Shown: positions 32,115-44,049, numbered from the stretch's first letter. The stretch: DNA of 64,000 nucleotides from Pictodentalium vernedei (GCA_031216915.1 CM062291.1:38697621-38761620), one strand, 5' to 3'. Made by a program: numbers and translations. The notes: generated by a model not told the origin, from the letters alone.

Positions 32115-32345
32115 GGTAGATTGTGAGGGATTCGGGATGTCGACCACCTCCATGAACAGTTTTGTCGGAAAAAAATTAGCCCGCGTATTTAAGCCGCCTT
32201 TTCGGTAAGTTTTCAAATTGGAAAAATGACATTTTTCATTTTGGCTAAAACTAACCAGTTTCGGTAAAACTGACGAAGCGCTGTTAGTTTTTCCAATCTA
32301 AATTGTAGAAACGTTTTAGTTGTCTGTCGGAAATTGTGCCAAGGG

Positions 32346-32382
32346 CCCCCCCCCCCCTCCCTCCCCCCCCCCCCCCCACCCC
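32346..32382 (+). repeat. C-rich tract
   Basis: C runs broken by T and A residues. Reading frames through it (Pro-rich) are artefacts. Confidence 0.85.
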
Positions 32383-32485
32383 CCAGTTCAGTCGAAATGC
32401 TGTGTTCGCTCCTCTCGGCCGAAGTGGCTCACTCTGGATATTCTCGTACTGTGCTGTGTGCCTAACTATTACATCGGACTGCTTA

Positions 32486-33436
32486 AGGGCCTATATAAGT
32501 AATGAAATTGTTTATTTTGAAAATTCTCACCTCTGATTTTCCTTCAATTCAAATTAAATATACACAAAATGTACATCAAAATGAAGGTTGGGATGTGTAG
32601 AACACGAAACATGTGTAATCAACTCAGAGTCGACTGTAGGCACCACTGGTTCCTGGAAGTCGGCTGCCGTATTCGTACCAGAACTGATAATTGAATAATA
32701 TTTCAAGAAAACGACTTGTGGCCAAATGTGCTTTACATATCCAAGAACAAAGCTAGGGATAAAAATTCTTCAAAACACGGCGACAGAGCTGCATTCACGT
32801 GGGAAAATTCCAAAGCCATTGCTTTTGTTTACGTATGAGTATACTTTCGATTTCCGGTCGACGTTATCGGACAGAAAAAGCATGTAAAAACAACGCCGTC
32901 TTAAATCAAACGATAAAAAAGATCGCCTTCATGCAGTATACTGTTATTAGATTGAGGTTGCACAGTTGCCATATTCAATGCAAGGTATCATGATACCTGT
33001 TGAAATTTCTTAGAATTACGATTTTGTTTTTCGATGGAAATTCGTGGTACCGAGTGATTTGAGCATGTCTGTCGAGCATGGAAACCATCTTCAATAAAAA
33101 ATGCAGACAGTGTTGTCCTTTTCCAAAATGCAGTCCTATCTCTGTATTCGAAAGTGTTTTGAATGCCTAGCTTTGTTCTTGGATATATGAAGCACATTTG
33201 GCCACAAGTTGTTCTGATGAAATATTATTTTATTATCAGTTCTGGTGCGAATACGGTAGCAGACTTCCAGGAACCAGTGGTGCCTACAGTCGACTCTATG
33301 AGTTGATTACATATGTGTTTCCTATACATCCCAACCTTCATTTTGATGTATAATTTGTGTACATTTAATCTGAATTTAAGGAATATGAGAGGTGAGAATT
33401 TCAAAATAAACAAAATCCCATTACTTATATAGGCCC
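32486..33436. mobile_element. FB3 foldback element with ~300-bp inverted ends
   Basis: 32486-32790 pairs with about 33120-33436: the left end 'gggcctatataagtaatg' and right end 'ccattacttatataggccc' are complements. Further in, 'gtcgactgtaggcaccactg' pairs with 'cagtggtgcctacagtcgac', and 'atatccaagaacaaagct' with 'agctttgttcttggatat'. A ~330-bp unpaired centre has no supported ORF. A third, partial copy is at 33765-33890. Confidence 0.85.
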
Positions 33437-33690
33437 AAGCCAGAAAATAAGCAGACTGTCGTCGGCAAAATGAGGTCCCCAGAGGGTGAATTTAGTGATG
33501 CTACCCTGCATAACAGGGTAGCATCACTAAATTTACCCTCTGTGAATCTCAATCTGAATCAGGGTCTCAAAACTAAACAGAAAGAGGTACCCAGAGGATA
33601 AACTGACCCACTGTATGGGATAGCATCAAATTCACCCTCTGTGGACCTCATTCTGCAAATGTCAGACTGCTTATTTTCAGGCCTGTTTAC
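33437..33690. mobile_element. ~250-bp foldback with nested hairpin, next to FB3
   Basis: The ends 'gccagaaaataagcag' and 'ctgcttattttcaggc' are inverted repeats, continued by 'aatgaggtcc' and 'ggacctcatt'. Inside, 33488-33542 is a strong hairpin ('gagggtgaatttagtgatg', 'ctaccctg' and complement), and a diverged second copy of its right arm is near 33635. It abuts FB3 directly. Confidence 0.75.
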
Positions 33691-33764
33691 AACTCGGATT
33701 GGAATTATCGATCTATTCTTTAATCCTGTCGGTTACTGATGTGGCTGACAATTTTTAAAGAAAG

Positions 33765-33890
33765 TTTTCAAAATAAATCCCAACCTTCATTTTGATGTAT
33801 AATTTGTGTATATTTAATCAGCATTTAAGGAATATGAGAGGTGAGAATTTCAAAATAAACAAAATTCCAATACTTATATAGCACCTTAAT
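33765..33890 (+). mobile_element. FB3 right-end fragment
   Basis: 'cccaaccttcattttgatg' to 'aatacttatata' repeats the right terminal ~120 bp of FB3. Confidence 0.8.
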
Positions 33891-34124
33891 TAAATTCCTA
33901 GTTGCATTATGGGAATATTTGAAATTGATATTTCGACATCAGTTTTTCATGGGTTAATTCGGAGTTTTGATACTGGGTGATCAAATGGGGTATATTTATT
34001 CGGGGTGTGAGGAAATAAGACGATGTGCTTTCACAAAAATTAGAAAATATTGGTATTTAATTAGTACACAGGTCAGAAGTTGGAGAATGTCATTTTCAAG
34101 TAATTTTTTCTGATGAATACATTT

Positions 34125-34480
34125 TGTATCCCATATGAGGAGCTCGGTGCCTCACTCTTTACAGCATAGGATTTCAAACCGAAAACCCCAGGGTTATATC
34201 CCCGCCAGGGGTAACTCCGTCGTGTCTTTGGGCGAGGCACTGAATCCTGATTTTGCACGTGGGGGAGCTGTGGCGCTGTGTGCTAAGGCGCACTGCACGT
34301 CGATGGTGCACTTGCATTCAACCAATGTTAACCCTGCTTGTGTAAAGTACGTTGGGGAGTCTGGCAGTTGCTCGCCACTGCTCGGTGGTTCTCACCGGGT
34401 ATTCCGACTCCCTTCACCCATGAACTGCCAGACACGTGGTAAATTCGGCACTAGAATTCAGTTAAGTCTTTGAGCTAACT
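34125..34480 (+). mobile_element. SINE1-related copy, old
   Basis: The order matches SINE1: a decayed tRNA-like head ('gctcggtgcctcact', 'gggttatatcccc'), 'gtgtctttgggcgaggcact', 'ctaaggcgcactgcacgtcg', 'ggttctcaccgggtattc'. The B box is degenerate. Confidence 0.75.
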
Positions 34481-34529
34481 TCATAACTAGGTTCATACGG
34501 GTCGTTGAAAGTGCTTACGTCTCATCTCC

Positions 34530-34745
34530 AAATGAGAACCCCGTGACGTGGAGCAGTGCTTGTTTATTGCAGTAAACAATGCTGCTTTCCTGGTAAAACA
34601 GGACCCGAAGACACCAATGCCTGGGTGGAAGTCTTACAATGTTGGCAGCACAGGTGTAAACGGTTACCTGAATTTGATTCCATACCAGTACAGGGGCCAT
34701 GTTAGACAAAGATGCTGAAAGTGACCTTAAACACCAGTAAATAAA
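34530..34745 (+). mobile_element. SINE2 copy
   Basis: 'gagaaccccgtgacgtgg', 'cagtgcttgtttattg', 'tggtaaaacaggaccc', 'ggtgtaaacggtta', and tail 'gaccttaaacaccagtaaa'. Confidence 0.75.
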
Positions 34746-35035
34746 GTGCAAATAAGTTTTTAAATTTAACCCGTTGAACCCGTCAGATTGCTTTTCACGG
34801 TCCAGATATGCTAGTTACAAAAATCAATTTTAACATAAATCGTTGAACAGCGAATTTTGGTGGTAGACCAATAATACGTTCAGTGTGCAGCTCCAAGGCT
34901 GTAGGCTGAAAATGATTTATCCTCCCCATATAAGTAATATGTACTCTACCCGAGTTAGCCATGGATATCGAAGTTTACCTTAAAAATAACTCATCTCATG
35001 CAACGGACAGATATTCCATCACAGGACTATTATAA

Positions 35036-35560
35036 TCCCTGCTGGGTACGGGTGTGGGTTGGGAAAATCTCACCCGAGGGCAAGATATTTGGGCCAGACA
35101 CGAGGCTTGCCGAGTGTCTGGACCAAATATCTTATCCCGAGGAGGAGATTTTCCCATCCCACACCCGTACCCATCGGGGATTATTTTTCTCCCCCCACCA
35201 TACAGCGGTTACGTTAGCCAGAGGTAATCGGCGGTCACGTGCTGATATAATCAACTCATTTGGTATTCGTTGTTTTGAAAAACTGACACAATCGGAAACG
35301 GCATGCAAAAGTTATGTATATACCAAAGGTATATACCACGAAATCAATTAGGAACGGTGGCATCTTGGGATCTAAAGAGTTTTAGAGCATCAAACTTTGA
35401 GCACACGACATTCTGATGACGTCAATATGAATTAGTTTGTTGCAAAAAACTGATAAGATATGCATAACGTCATAATAACGTTATAAATGTATAACGTCAC
35501 GTGGGTGGGATGGGATACATCTGTCTATACCGCTATCTCACCCTGGACAGACGTATGTTA
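35036..35560 (+). mobile_element. FB2 foldback element, uninterrupted copy
   Basis: A 145-bp hairpin (35036-35180) begins it: 'gggtacgggtgtggg', 'aaaatctcacccgaggg' and 'caagatatttgg' pair with their complements around 'ggcttgcc'. Then come 'ggcggtcacgtgctga', a double 'ggtatatacc', and 'cacgtgggtgggatggg' with 'tatctcacc'. It is the reference for the split copy at 3750-5690. Confidence 0.7.
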
Positions 35561-35816
35561 CACATGCAGTGGGGGAGAAAGTAAATTTTATCTCTCTCCA
35601 CTCATGTGTAGTTTTGACACTTGAATCACATTTCGCATGTAATCGTAATTCAATACTCCGGCCATTGTTTAAAACTTGAAGCTTAATGAATTTTTCACAA
35701 AAAAAGTCTAGTCATGGCTGCTTCATAGCAGCATGACTAGATTTGATGAAATATTTTAAAATGTTCTTGACAAGTTAGTAGTTATACAAAGCTAATGTTT
35801 TGTTTTTGTTTTGCAG

Positions 35817-35877
35817 ATGTCATAGTTATCCAATCACAGGCCAATCATGTGAATGAAGAAAGCTGATCTTATGGCTG
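35817..35877 (+). other. putative exon with splice sites, start codon and start-stop uORF (copy A)
   Basis: A polypyrimidine-like stretch, 'ttttgtttttgttttgcag', ends at 35816 as a strong 3' splice acceptor. The block ends at G35877 followed by GTAAGTC, a near-ideal 5' donor. Inside, ATG at 35853 opens a frame ATG-AAG-AAA-GCT-GAT-CTT-ATG-GCT-G (MKKADLMA, phase 1 into the next exon). Just before it lies ATGTGA (35847-35852), a minimal start-stop uORF. Copy B (57804-57867) keeps every base from the ATG through the donor. The next exon was not found; a Tc1-like element fills the intron just downstream. It might instead be a 5' UTR or non-coding RNA exon. Confidence 0.5.
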
Positions 35878-35914
35878 GTAAGTCCCAATACTTCATTTTA
35901 TATACTTCAAATGC

Positions 35915-37195
35915 TGTTCAAAAAGGAAACGCAAAACGGTTTTTCGGTGATGAGGGGCGTTCCTGCGTTATGGGATAATGAGAACGAAATCAATTCATAA
36001 ACAAAGTTCTAATGGATAAATGAAGCAGAAATGGAGACGTTTCATACGTTAACTTCACTATTCTAAGTAATCCAAACTCAGTATCTAGTGTGACCGCCAT
36101 CTGAGTCCATAACTGCTTGGAACCTTCTATTCATTGAAGAAATCAGATTCCGGATGAGGTATGGTGGCCCACTCTTCCTGCAACGCTCACGTCAACTGTG
36201 GTAACTACTGAAGTTGTGGTTGACGTAACACACGTCGATCCAGTTGATCCCACAGATGTTCGATCGGGTTCAAATCTGGCGATTTGGAGGGCCAGGGCAG
36301 GACTTCGATGTTATCCTGAAGTTGAGTTATCGTGGTCCTTACTGTGTGCTCCGGCGTTGTTATGCTGGAAAATGGCGTGGCTTTCTGCACAATGGAGAGC
36401 ACATGTGGCTGCACAAATTCATCTCTATACCTCTGCGCCTTCAAGTTACCCTCAACTTTGTCGAGGTCCCTTCTACCAATGTGTGAGATGGCTGCCCACA
36501 TCATAACACTGCCACCACCAAATTTGTCCACTTTCCGAACGCAACAACGCGCAAAACGTTCTCCACTGTACACACGGCATCGTCCACCAACTCGGCGAAG
36601 AAGGAAAAGTGGCTCGTCACTGAACAATACCGTTCTCTGATGAGGCCATGCCCTGTACATCTGACACCATTGAAGTCGCTACCGACGATGCTGCACCGTC
36701 AAAATAACACGAACTGGTCGTCTAGCACGCAGATCTGCCTCGCGTAGACGATTGCGAACGGTCTGATCTGAAATCCTCCGCCGACCTGGTAGCGTTGACG
36801 CTGCAGTGGTCGCTGTGGTTCTCTCCCCCAAATGACCTAACCGGATTTATCGATCTTGAACTAGGGTGGCCACATGGGGTGTACCGGATCTTAGAAGGTC
36901 GTGCGTTGTCCCCTGGATTTGGTAGCGATGGTGCTCGGTGAGACATTGAAGACTCTCGCCACATTCGAAGCTGATGCACCTGTTACCAAGCGGCCAATGG
37001 CATTATTTCTCTGAGCTTCCGTCAAACGCGTCATTTTGCATGAGCAAGAACCCTTTCACGCTGTGCGAATTCCGACCGATTTCCATGTCCATTTATACCC
37101 ATACACGCTCAGCACGCATGCTCGGAGCGTGCAACTTCATGATCAGGTATTCACTCAGTGGAAACTTTGTTTCGTTATTAAATTTCCAATATTTC
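35915..37195 (-). mobile_element. Tc1-like transposon in copy A (borders approximate)
   Basis: The segment is absent from copy B, where sequence equivalent to about 35905 passes straight to that equivalent to about 37310. The left edge 'ttcaaaaaggaaacgca' resembles Tc1-type ends; the right edge is decayed and no TA pair could be fixed. It contains the transposase remnant at 36078-37034. Confidence 0.65.
36078..37034 (-). pseudogene. Tc1-like transposase remnant
   Basis: From 37034 down, the minus strand encodes a helix-turn-helix N-terminus, 'MTRLTEAQRNNAIGRLVTG' with 'ASNVARVFNVSPSTI'. After stops and frame changes, the 151-codon frame 36660-36205 gives 'TVLFSDEPLF' (first catalytic Asp kept), 'GGGSVMMWAAISH', and 'SPDLNPIEHLWDQL' (Glu kept). 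The second catalytic motif is out of frame and reads 'FQHNNAGAHS', where the family has DNA..H, so the Asp is now Asn. The C-terminal 'GGHTRY' lies at about 36080. Non-functional. Confidence 0.85.
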
Positions 37196-37606
37196 TGAGG
37201 CCACGGTGGCCGAAATTATGCCACATTGTCCAAAATGGGACATAATCTTTAGACTTCCACGATGTCTCGTTAATTTTTTTTTTTTTGAAGAGTTTATATT
37301 GAAGCCATGTTTTGCACTACAGATTCAGTGAAATGGTGTGACCAGGAGCTACAGAAACAAATCAAAACAGTGCATGCTCTGGGGTGGGGGATAGTCTCAA
37401 CGTTCGAGAAGCCCTTTTTGTAAAAATAACTTGACATGCGGCAATGGTAGATATTTAACCCAGTCATTTGCTTTCTCCTGCTACTGAGGGATGGGTAATA
37501 TAAATTGATCAGTGACTCGGATGCATATTCCGTCACAAGGATCCAAAAACAATCTCAAGGCATGTTTATCGTTAGCCTTGTCAACCATCCTCCTTATCCT
37601 CCATCT

Positions 37607-37960
37607 GGGGAACGCGGTGGCTCAGTTGGTAGAGGTGCAGGCTGTAAGCCGAGAGGTCCTCGGTTCGAATCCCACCTGCGGCAACCACGTTGTGTCCTTG
37701 GGCAAGACACTTCATCTCCATTGCCCGCATGGGGGCACGATGACGCCGTGTACTAAGGCGTACTGCACGTCGATGGTACGCATGTCTTCAACCAATCTAA
37801 CCCTGCCTGTGCTGCAGTGCGGAGTTACGGAGCTGGCAGTTGCTCGTCGTTGTTCGGTGGTTCTCTCCGGGTACTCCGGCTTCCTCCACCCGTAAAACTG
37901 TCACGGTCATGATTAGCCATTGTGCATAAATATGTGACCTTAAACATCAATACATAAATA
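37607..37960 (+). mobile_element. SINE1, full-length, with target duplication and empty site in copy B
   Basis: A box 37618-37629, B box 37662-37672. The target duplication TATCCTCCATCT lies at 37595-37606 and 37961-37972. Copy B at about 58195-58206 has a single TATCCTCCATCT with no SINE, so insertion followed the segmental duplication. Confidence 0.95.
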
Positions 37961-38214
37961 TATCCTCCATCTTCCAATTGTGGGCAGGATGGGATAGGGA
38001 CCCCACCCCCTTTGGCGTCTGTGACATGTAATATTATTGCCGCGTTCTACGAAATATAATTGATCAGTGACTCACTTGAATATTTCGTCAAGCAAGTTAC
38101 TTTATCTTAATAGCCCAACTGGACCTCATACTCGCAGTGTACTGCGGCGTTCTTCACGTCGATGTTAGTCCTACAACTGATTCTATCCCTACTTGTGTGT
38201 ATCCGTGGTTAGAG

Positions 38215-38530
38215 CATTGAACTTAAAACTGGAAGGTTCACTGTTCGATCATGACCACATGTAGCTGCATTTTGTCTTTGGGGCGAGGCACTTAATTCCA
38301 ATTGCCCATGTTGGAGCAAGGTGGCGCGTTGTACTAATGCGTATGAGTATACTGCACGTAGATGGGGCTCTTTCCTTCAACCAATGCTAACCTTGCTTAT
38401 GCGGAGTTAGTACTTTGGGGAGACTGACAGTTGCTCGCCACTGCACTGTGGTTCTCTCCGGTTATTTCGCTTACCTCCACCGGCAACGGCTGACCCTGGC
38501 TGTCGAAAGTGTCGTTAATCTCCAAATAAA
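38215..38530 (+). mobile_element. SINE1-related copy shared by both duplicates
   Basis: 'gtggttagagcattgaactt' is a decayed tRNA-like head, then 'ttgtctttggggcgaggcac', 'tactgcacgtagatgg', 'gttgctcgcca', 'ggttctctccgg' and 'gaaagtgtcgttaatc'. The equivalent in B is 59046-59355. Confidence 0.75.
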
Positions 38531-38574
38531 TATACTGGATAAATTAAATAGTAATCTGTATACATAATGTTTAA

Positions 38575-39045
38575 CAGTTAGTTGTCGCTGTTAGTTGTTT
38601 TTACCGGAGTACGTGCTCCACCAATAAGTGTCGGACACGATGTGACCCCGGTCGTTGAAAGTGCCGTTGAGCTCCGATAAATATTTATATACTTGGAGCG
38701 CATTGACTCACTGGTAAGCGCATTGAGCTTCAGATCGGAAGATCCACGACCCCACCCCCACCCCCCACCCCCGTCCCCCGCGCTGTGTCCTTGGGTAATG
38801 CATTTAATCCGACTGGACAAGTGGGAGCTCTGTAACGCCGTACACAAAGCATACGGCAAATCGCTGCTACACTTGTCTTCATCTTATGCTAAACCCACCA
38901 GAGCCGGGTTAGTAAGTTGGGGAGTAAGCCACCTGTCTCTGCTCCGTGGTTCTCTCTGGATACCCCAGCTTCCTTCACATGACAAACTATCAAACATGAT
39001 ACGACCCTGGCAGTTTAAGGTGTTGAACCTCAATAAAGAAACAAT
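38575..39045 (+). mobile_element. two further SINE1-related pieces
   Basis: 38575-38690 is a 3' fragment ('gacacgatgtgaccccggtc', 'gaaagtgccgttgagc'). 38695-39045 is a longer copy ('gcattgactcactggtaagc', 'tgtgtccttgggtaatgc', 'gtggttctctctggatac'). Both are kept in B (59385-59495, 59505-59850). Confidence 0.7.
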
Positions 39046-39699
39046 ATACTTCAAACTGGAGCCATGCATGGCCCAGAAAACATGCTGTGAGTTTGGAACA
39101 GTCAAAAAAAATGATAAATTTGTTTTAATTTGGTCCTATTTTTGAACATCAAACGTGTATGGCTTCTGGTTTAACTTGGCGTGCAGAATATCCCTGGCTT
39201 ACGAAAGGAAATGTTTGTTCTTTCTGGAGCTGGTCACGCTTGTGAGACCTAACACGCTATTTCCCACCTCCCAGGGGTCATGGGTTAATGAATAAACAAT
39301 GAGCGCTATAGCCTATTTGCTTCGGTAACCGAGTTTGGTTCAAGCTTAAATCAGATGGAGAATATCTGCAGAACACAATCGAAAAGAAATGTGGAATTGT
39401 CAACATAATGTCGACAGAATTTGAAAGCTCGTAATTTGACAGGAAGTTTCTTCAGAATGGTATTAACACGATTGTATAATTTATGTGGCGTTTCAATGAA
39501 ATCGAGAAATGTATTTTAGTCCTGCTCATCTGACTGATTTATTAGTGACAGAAGATGTACAAGAAAGGTGGTAAATGTGATTTGAGAACCATTTTGGGAA
39601 TCCTCTCAAATGTACAAATGTAATGAAAGGTAATATAGTAAGTACAACGTGACACCTTATAATGCAAAGCTTTATTTTTTGTTCTTGAATATTTTCATT

Positions 39700-39800
39700 T
39701 TTTATCTAGAAACATTTGATTACCACTCATTTGGACGAGCTCAATGAGCTTGTTCCAATGAAGGGTTATAAGCTATGAATTAGAACTAGAAATTGAAAAA
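39700..39800. repeat. degenerate GAGCTC-core hairpin, copy A
   Basis: 'gattaccactcatttggacg' and 'cttgttccaatgaagggtta' flank 'agctcaatgagct'. The counterpart in B (about 62230-62290) has 'gagcttgtggagctc' at its centre. Confidence 0.6.
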
Positions 39801-39829
39801 AAATTAAATTTCAATATTGATTTGTGATT

Positions 39830-40960
39830 AAAGCTAACTTTATTTTTGTATAAGTGTTTACGTAAGATGTAACAATATTTAGCTTCACAATATCTGTATG
39901 GCTGCAAGAATTCCTGCAGTTTTATGCTGATGAGTTTTGAGAGATCTTTCACATATCGTCTTCAGGTCAACTATTGACTTTTGTAGCATTTGGATCCCCC
40001 TTTGACTTCTGAGTTTGTTTACTTTGTTATTGAAGGGTTTTGGTCATTACGTTCTCATTTTTATGTTGTGTTTCTGACTTACCATGGTCAAATTAAGGGT
40101 GATGTTTTGTTAAATCATTTGAGATTCGTTTGTTTTGGTGTGGAATCTTGCTTTGATTGAAGCGAGGTGTCTAGGGTTAGCCTTTGAGTGTGTGCTGTAG
40201 CTTTGGTTTTCTTTTAACTTCTATTTTCAACCAAATACCTCTCTTGGTCCGTTTTAGGACATGTGGAGTAAGAGGGTGTGTCTGATCCATGCGTCTGTTC
40301 GATTGGGAATAAAGTGGGGTGTCGTGTTCGGTTCACGTGTTTTGTCTCCTCTACCTCTGGAATTCGATCTTTGGCGGAACGGGTTGGGCTGTTGGCCATT
40401 ATGGTGTGGGTGATATGACATTTTATTGTTTTGCATTTGTGGAAGGAGTGGACGGTGGGGTGATACTTGAGTCTAGTTTTCGACGGTTTTTGAGTTCAGT
40501 CCATTTAGCTGTTTTGCTTCCTGTTTTATTGGGTTGTCGTCTTTGTCTATTTCTACTGCTTTCCATATTTTCCGTCTTCGTTGTTTTGTAGGTTAGAAGC
40601 TAGTATTGAAGCTCAATTGTGTGCTATGATTTGGGTGGAGTTCTTTGCGTTCACTATTGCTCATGTTTCTGTTTTGTCCTAACTTTGTCTATTTTTCTTT
40701 GTTCCCATTTTTGATCCGCATGTTTTGCGCGTTTAACTCGAGCCCCAATTGCAGTTTATTTTATAGATTGCACGTTAATGTGGTTAATACTCGTTGTCCG
40801 GGATTTGTGCAGTCAAAATGGCAGAGCCCCAAGCTTTCTTAGTTTAAGCAATCACTCGATCAGTGTTTGAAATGCCTTCGAAACTCTCCGGAAAATCGTT
40901 CACACAACGGGTCAAACATTGGTCGAAATGTTTGTTTTAGACTACGACGGTTTTTGGCTC
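39830..40960 (+). repeat. ~1.1-kb repeat unit R4, copy A
   Basis: This part of the duplication also has an inverted, more diverged relative at 45517-46200 and another fragment at 46320-46460. The + strand frame 40319-40591 and the minus frame 40399-40214 each have a counterpart in copy B, but at this similarity that is expected without coding. The inverted relative keeps neither. I assign no function. Confidence 0.65.
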
Positions 40961-41465
40961 CACAAAAATATTAAAAGTGGAGGGCGAAAAACATAGGATC
41001 ACATCGCATTAGAATTGAAGTATTGCGGAAAGAATAAATGATTGATCATGGGGTAGCGTAAACCCTCTCGAGTACAGAAAGAGGTGGATCGAAATTTATC
41101 TAACTTGGTATCCAGAAAAATAAAAGTCGGAAGTTGGAGAATACATTGTCCACAAAGTACAGAACGGAAAATTGGGAGAGACTGATGAACTTCCCAGCTA
41201 GTTCGTGGAATTGATGTAGATTCTCTACATAAACGCCCAACGATGCCATTCAATCAAATCGACAAAAAGGAGGCTCCCAAAAAAGAGAAAACAAAGTAAC
41301 AAAGTGGGATAAAAATTGGATAATTAGAGGAATCTGTTGGTATCAATTGTAGAAGCTAACCAGGAAAGGAAACGCCACGTGTGTCATCTTCACGGTGTGG
41401 ACTGATAAAATCATTGAATCAAAAATATGCCCGGGTTCGGAGGGATGTTAAAGATTGGGACTGAT

Positions 41466-43256
41466 TTTGGAGATAAGTTTGTTGAAATCGTGAAAGCACT
41501 TGATAGAGAATTGCGAAGCGAACTTCTGCTGGATAATGTTACAACAAAACGACCTTATTGGAGAAAGGTTTCGGGTTATCCATCCAAGATTATGGAAATG
41601 AACCACCACATAGTGCAAAGTGGGTACCAGTTGGGGATTTAAAATCTCGAATTATTTTGCAGATATTTTGCTATATATAGTGGTCTGAAAATGAAGGAGG
41701 TTAGAGAAAATGATGGATTTAGTTTAAAGATATGATGAAAACAAAATGAATGAAAATAAAATGAAATGTTTTCCCCGTTGGGCGTTAATAGTTTATTGGA
41801 ATGTTTGTGGGGGAGGGGGGAGGGTCTGTTTGAAGATGTTTCAGACTGCTGAGTGACGAATATTTGGTGGTTAATGTAAGTGTCATGGAAAGAGGTATCT
41901 ACAGAAATCAAAGTAAACGGATTATGAATGGGAAACGAATCCTAAATATGCTGGAACTTTTAGAAATTTTTAAAAGCTAATAATGCTTTTGATGGGAAAA
42001 TTCATTTGGAGATGGTGGTTGTGATAAAGCCAACTTGTATCATGGGCTTGATGCCTCCAAAACAGTTGTAAAAGGTTTGACCCCAAACAGAATGATGCCG
42101 GAAGATGGGTAACGAGGTGCATGAGGATTCTACAGTGTTGATTTGAAAAGACGGATACCGGGACCACCTGGTAAATCTGACAGCCAGTGATGTGCACTGA
42201 TGATCTGTGATAATTGTGACTCGAATGTCCATTGTTTTACACGGAGGTTTAGGTGTGGGTGATGGGGTGGGACACGTAGTATTGTGATCTGAATTGGAGA
42301 GAAGGGGTTAGAGCAATGAGGTTTTGGGGTGGAGTAGGAAATAGAGGAGAGATTTGAAGACAGCCTAGATATCAGATTGTGTCACCGATGTTCAAACTGA
42401 GATCGAGATCACCGCAGCTAGGGGTGATGTTGGGAACGACGGAAACAAGTAATGCCAAATGTATATCTTGGGAAACAAAGGAGACATTGAAACACTTAAA
42501 AATGTGATATGAAGGAAATAATTTTAAAATGAAATTTATCTTCAACCAGGAAACCTAACATTCACTTTGAGAGGGAATTTGAGCCAGAACTTAACTCGGC
42601 CATTTTGACTGAACAAATAGCGTGTGACGAATATACACAACCATAAGGGAATTTTCGTAGTTCTTCCTATTTAATTGTCTGTTGGTTTATGGTTAGCCTC
42701 TAATAACTGTTTCAATATCCTACGAGATGTTACTCTATTTCAAGCTTGTGTTTTATAGAACTACATTGTAGCTGATGTTCCCTTCCAATTGCAGTGCTAT
42801 GGTATATTTAGCACTGTTTTTAATATAAGTCCCCTGTGAATTCTTTGTTTTACGTCTAGTACGCTCCTTTATTGTAGACATAAAAGAATAGTACACGTTT
42901 AAGTGCTCTGACGACATACTTTATCTAACCGACAGACCATCATATCAGTGTGGAAAATCGACCGTGGTGTTTCGTTGGTAACTGCTTGTCAGAATCTACA
43001 AGGGTGTTCTGAATACAAGGTCGTCATATATTAGTATGGTGTCTCCATATGACGTACCACATAAAGATAGTTTACAGCGTCAGGGTCAGAGTTTGAACAA
43101 ATGCTGTAGGATTTTATACAAATTTCGGCTTTGAAAAGCACCTTTGCTAAACGTTTTGCAATTTGAATTGGTTTAGATCTGAGATTAATACTTTCCTACA
43201 TAGAATTAATACTTGGTAATTAGCGCATTTTGCATTTGCCAATCAGTACCAAGGAT
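41466..43256. other. unassigned stretch
   Basis: It may continue the segmental duplication beyond what the window lets one compare. A 71-codon frame at 41427-41642 has no recognisable domain. A G-rich tract is at 41810-41826. Confidence 0.4.
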
Positions 43257-43615
43257 CTGGAGCGCGATGTCCCAGTGGTTGGAGCATTGGGCTTTAAACC
43301 GAAAGATCGACGATCAGCGGTAACTGCGTTGTGTCCCTAATCAAGACATTTCATGCTGACTGTCCACGTGGGGGAGGGGGGGGGGGCACAGTGGAACTGT
43401 GTGATAAGACGTACTGCACGTGTCACTGGTGCACTTGTATTTAACCGCTACTAACCCTGCTTGTACAGAGTTGGAAAGTTGGAGAGACTGACAGTAACAT
43501 TGCTAGCTGTTAATTGGTTCTCTATGGGTGCCCCGACTTCCTCTATCTGTAAAACTACGCGACACGAGATGACAACGACTGCTGAAAGATTGGCGTTAAA
43601 TCATAATAAATAAGC
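43257..43615 (+). mobile_element. SINE1-related copy, old
   Basis: 'gagcgcgatgtcccagtggt' (decayed A-box region), 'tgcgttgtgtccctaatcaa', a G-rich expansion at 43370-43387, 'gacgtactgcacgtg', 'ggttctctatgggtg' and an 'aataaataa' end. Confidence 0.7.
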
Positions 43616-44049
43616 AACTAAGAACTGACGTAAAACAAAGAATTCAGCAACAATGGCCTTGCCGGAGATGTGTGAATTTCGATGGAGAGAATTCGACATA
43701 TACGGCTGTGTAACGCTGAAATTTCACACCCTATTCCCGATGTACCTGTCGAGTTCGCTCCAATTTCCGATTGGACATTGGATCGGAGTCAGTAGATACA
43801 CTGGATTATTGGCTGACAATCATGAATTCTATACGTACCTGCCGAATTCGTCCCACTTTCCGAATTTACTCGATTCTGTGGTACTTTCTCCCCACTATTG
43901 CTGTTGACAACCTATTCTACATTCCGGTAGTGGTTGTATTTTTTAAGACGTTTTGTATGGTTAATTTGTTTTGAGGGGCTTTTTAGATTTTAATGACCCT
44001 CATTGTTTGAGATTACGGCAATTTTTGGCTGTTGTGAGGATACTGATCT
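43616..44049. other. unassigned stretch
   Basis: No feature recognised; small frames here lack support. Confidence 0.4.

Larger units (their letters stand above)
35585..41465 (+). repeat. segmental duplication, copy A
   Basis: It is collinear with 57600-64000. Shared landmarks: the exon-like block (35817-35877), 'ttgatcagtgactcgg' (about 37506), 'ttatcctccatcttccaatt', 'ctacaactgattct' (about 38172), three old SINE1-related stretches (38215-39045), 'gggtcatgggttaatgaata' (about 39276), and 39830-41465. It continues at least to the point where copy B meets the window end, so the true length is unknown. Copy A has its own Tc1-like and SINE1 insertions. Confidence 0.9.

Noticed and set aside
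31848-32382. LTR-like or TIR element bounded by G and C tracts
   Set aside because: Apart from the homopolymers the flanks do not pair and no target duplication is visible.
40319-40591. ORF conserved between both segmental copies (also 62831-63193)
   Set aside because: The copies are too similar for frame conservation to be informative, frames on the other strand are equally kept, and the inverted relative at 45.5 kb does not keep it.
41427-41642. 71-codon ORF beginning MPGFGGMLK
   Set aside because: No recognisable domain; only its first 12 codons can be compared with copy B before the window ends.
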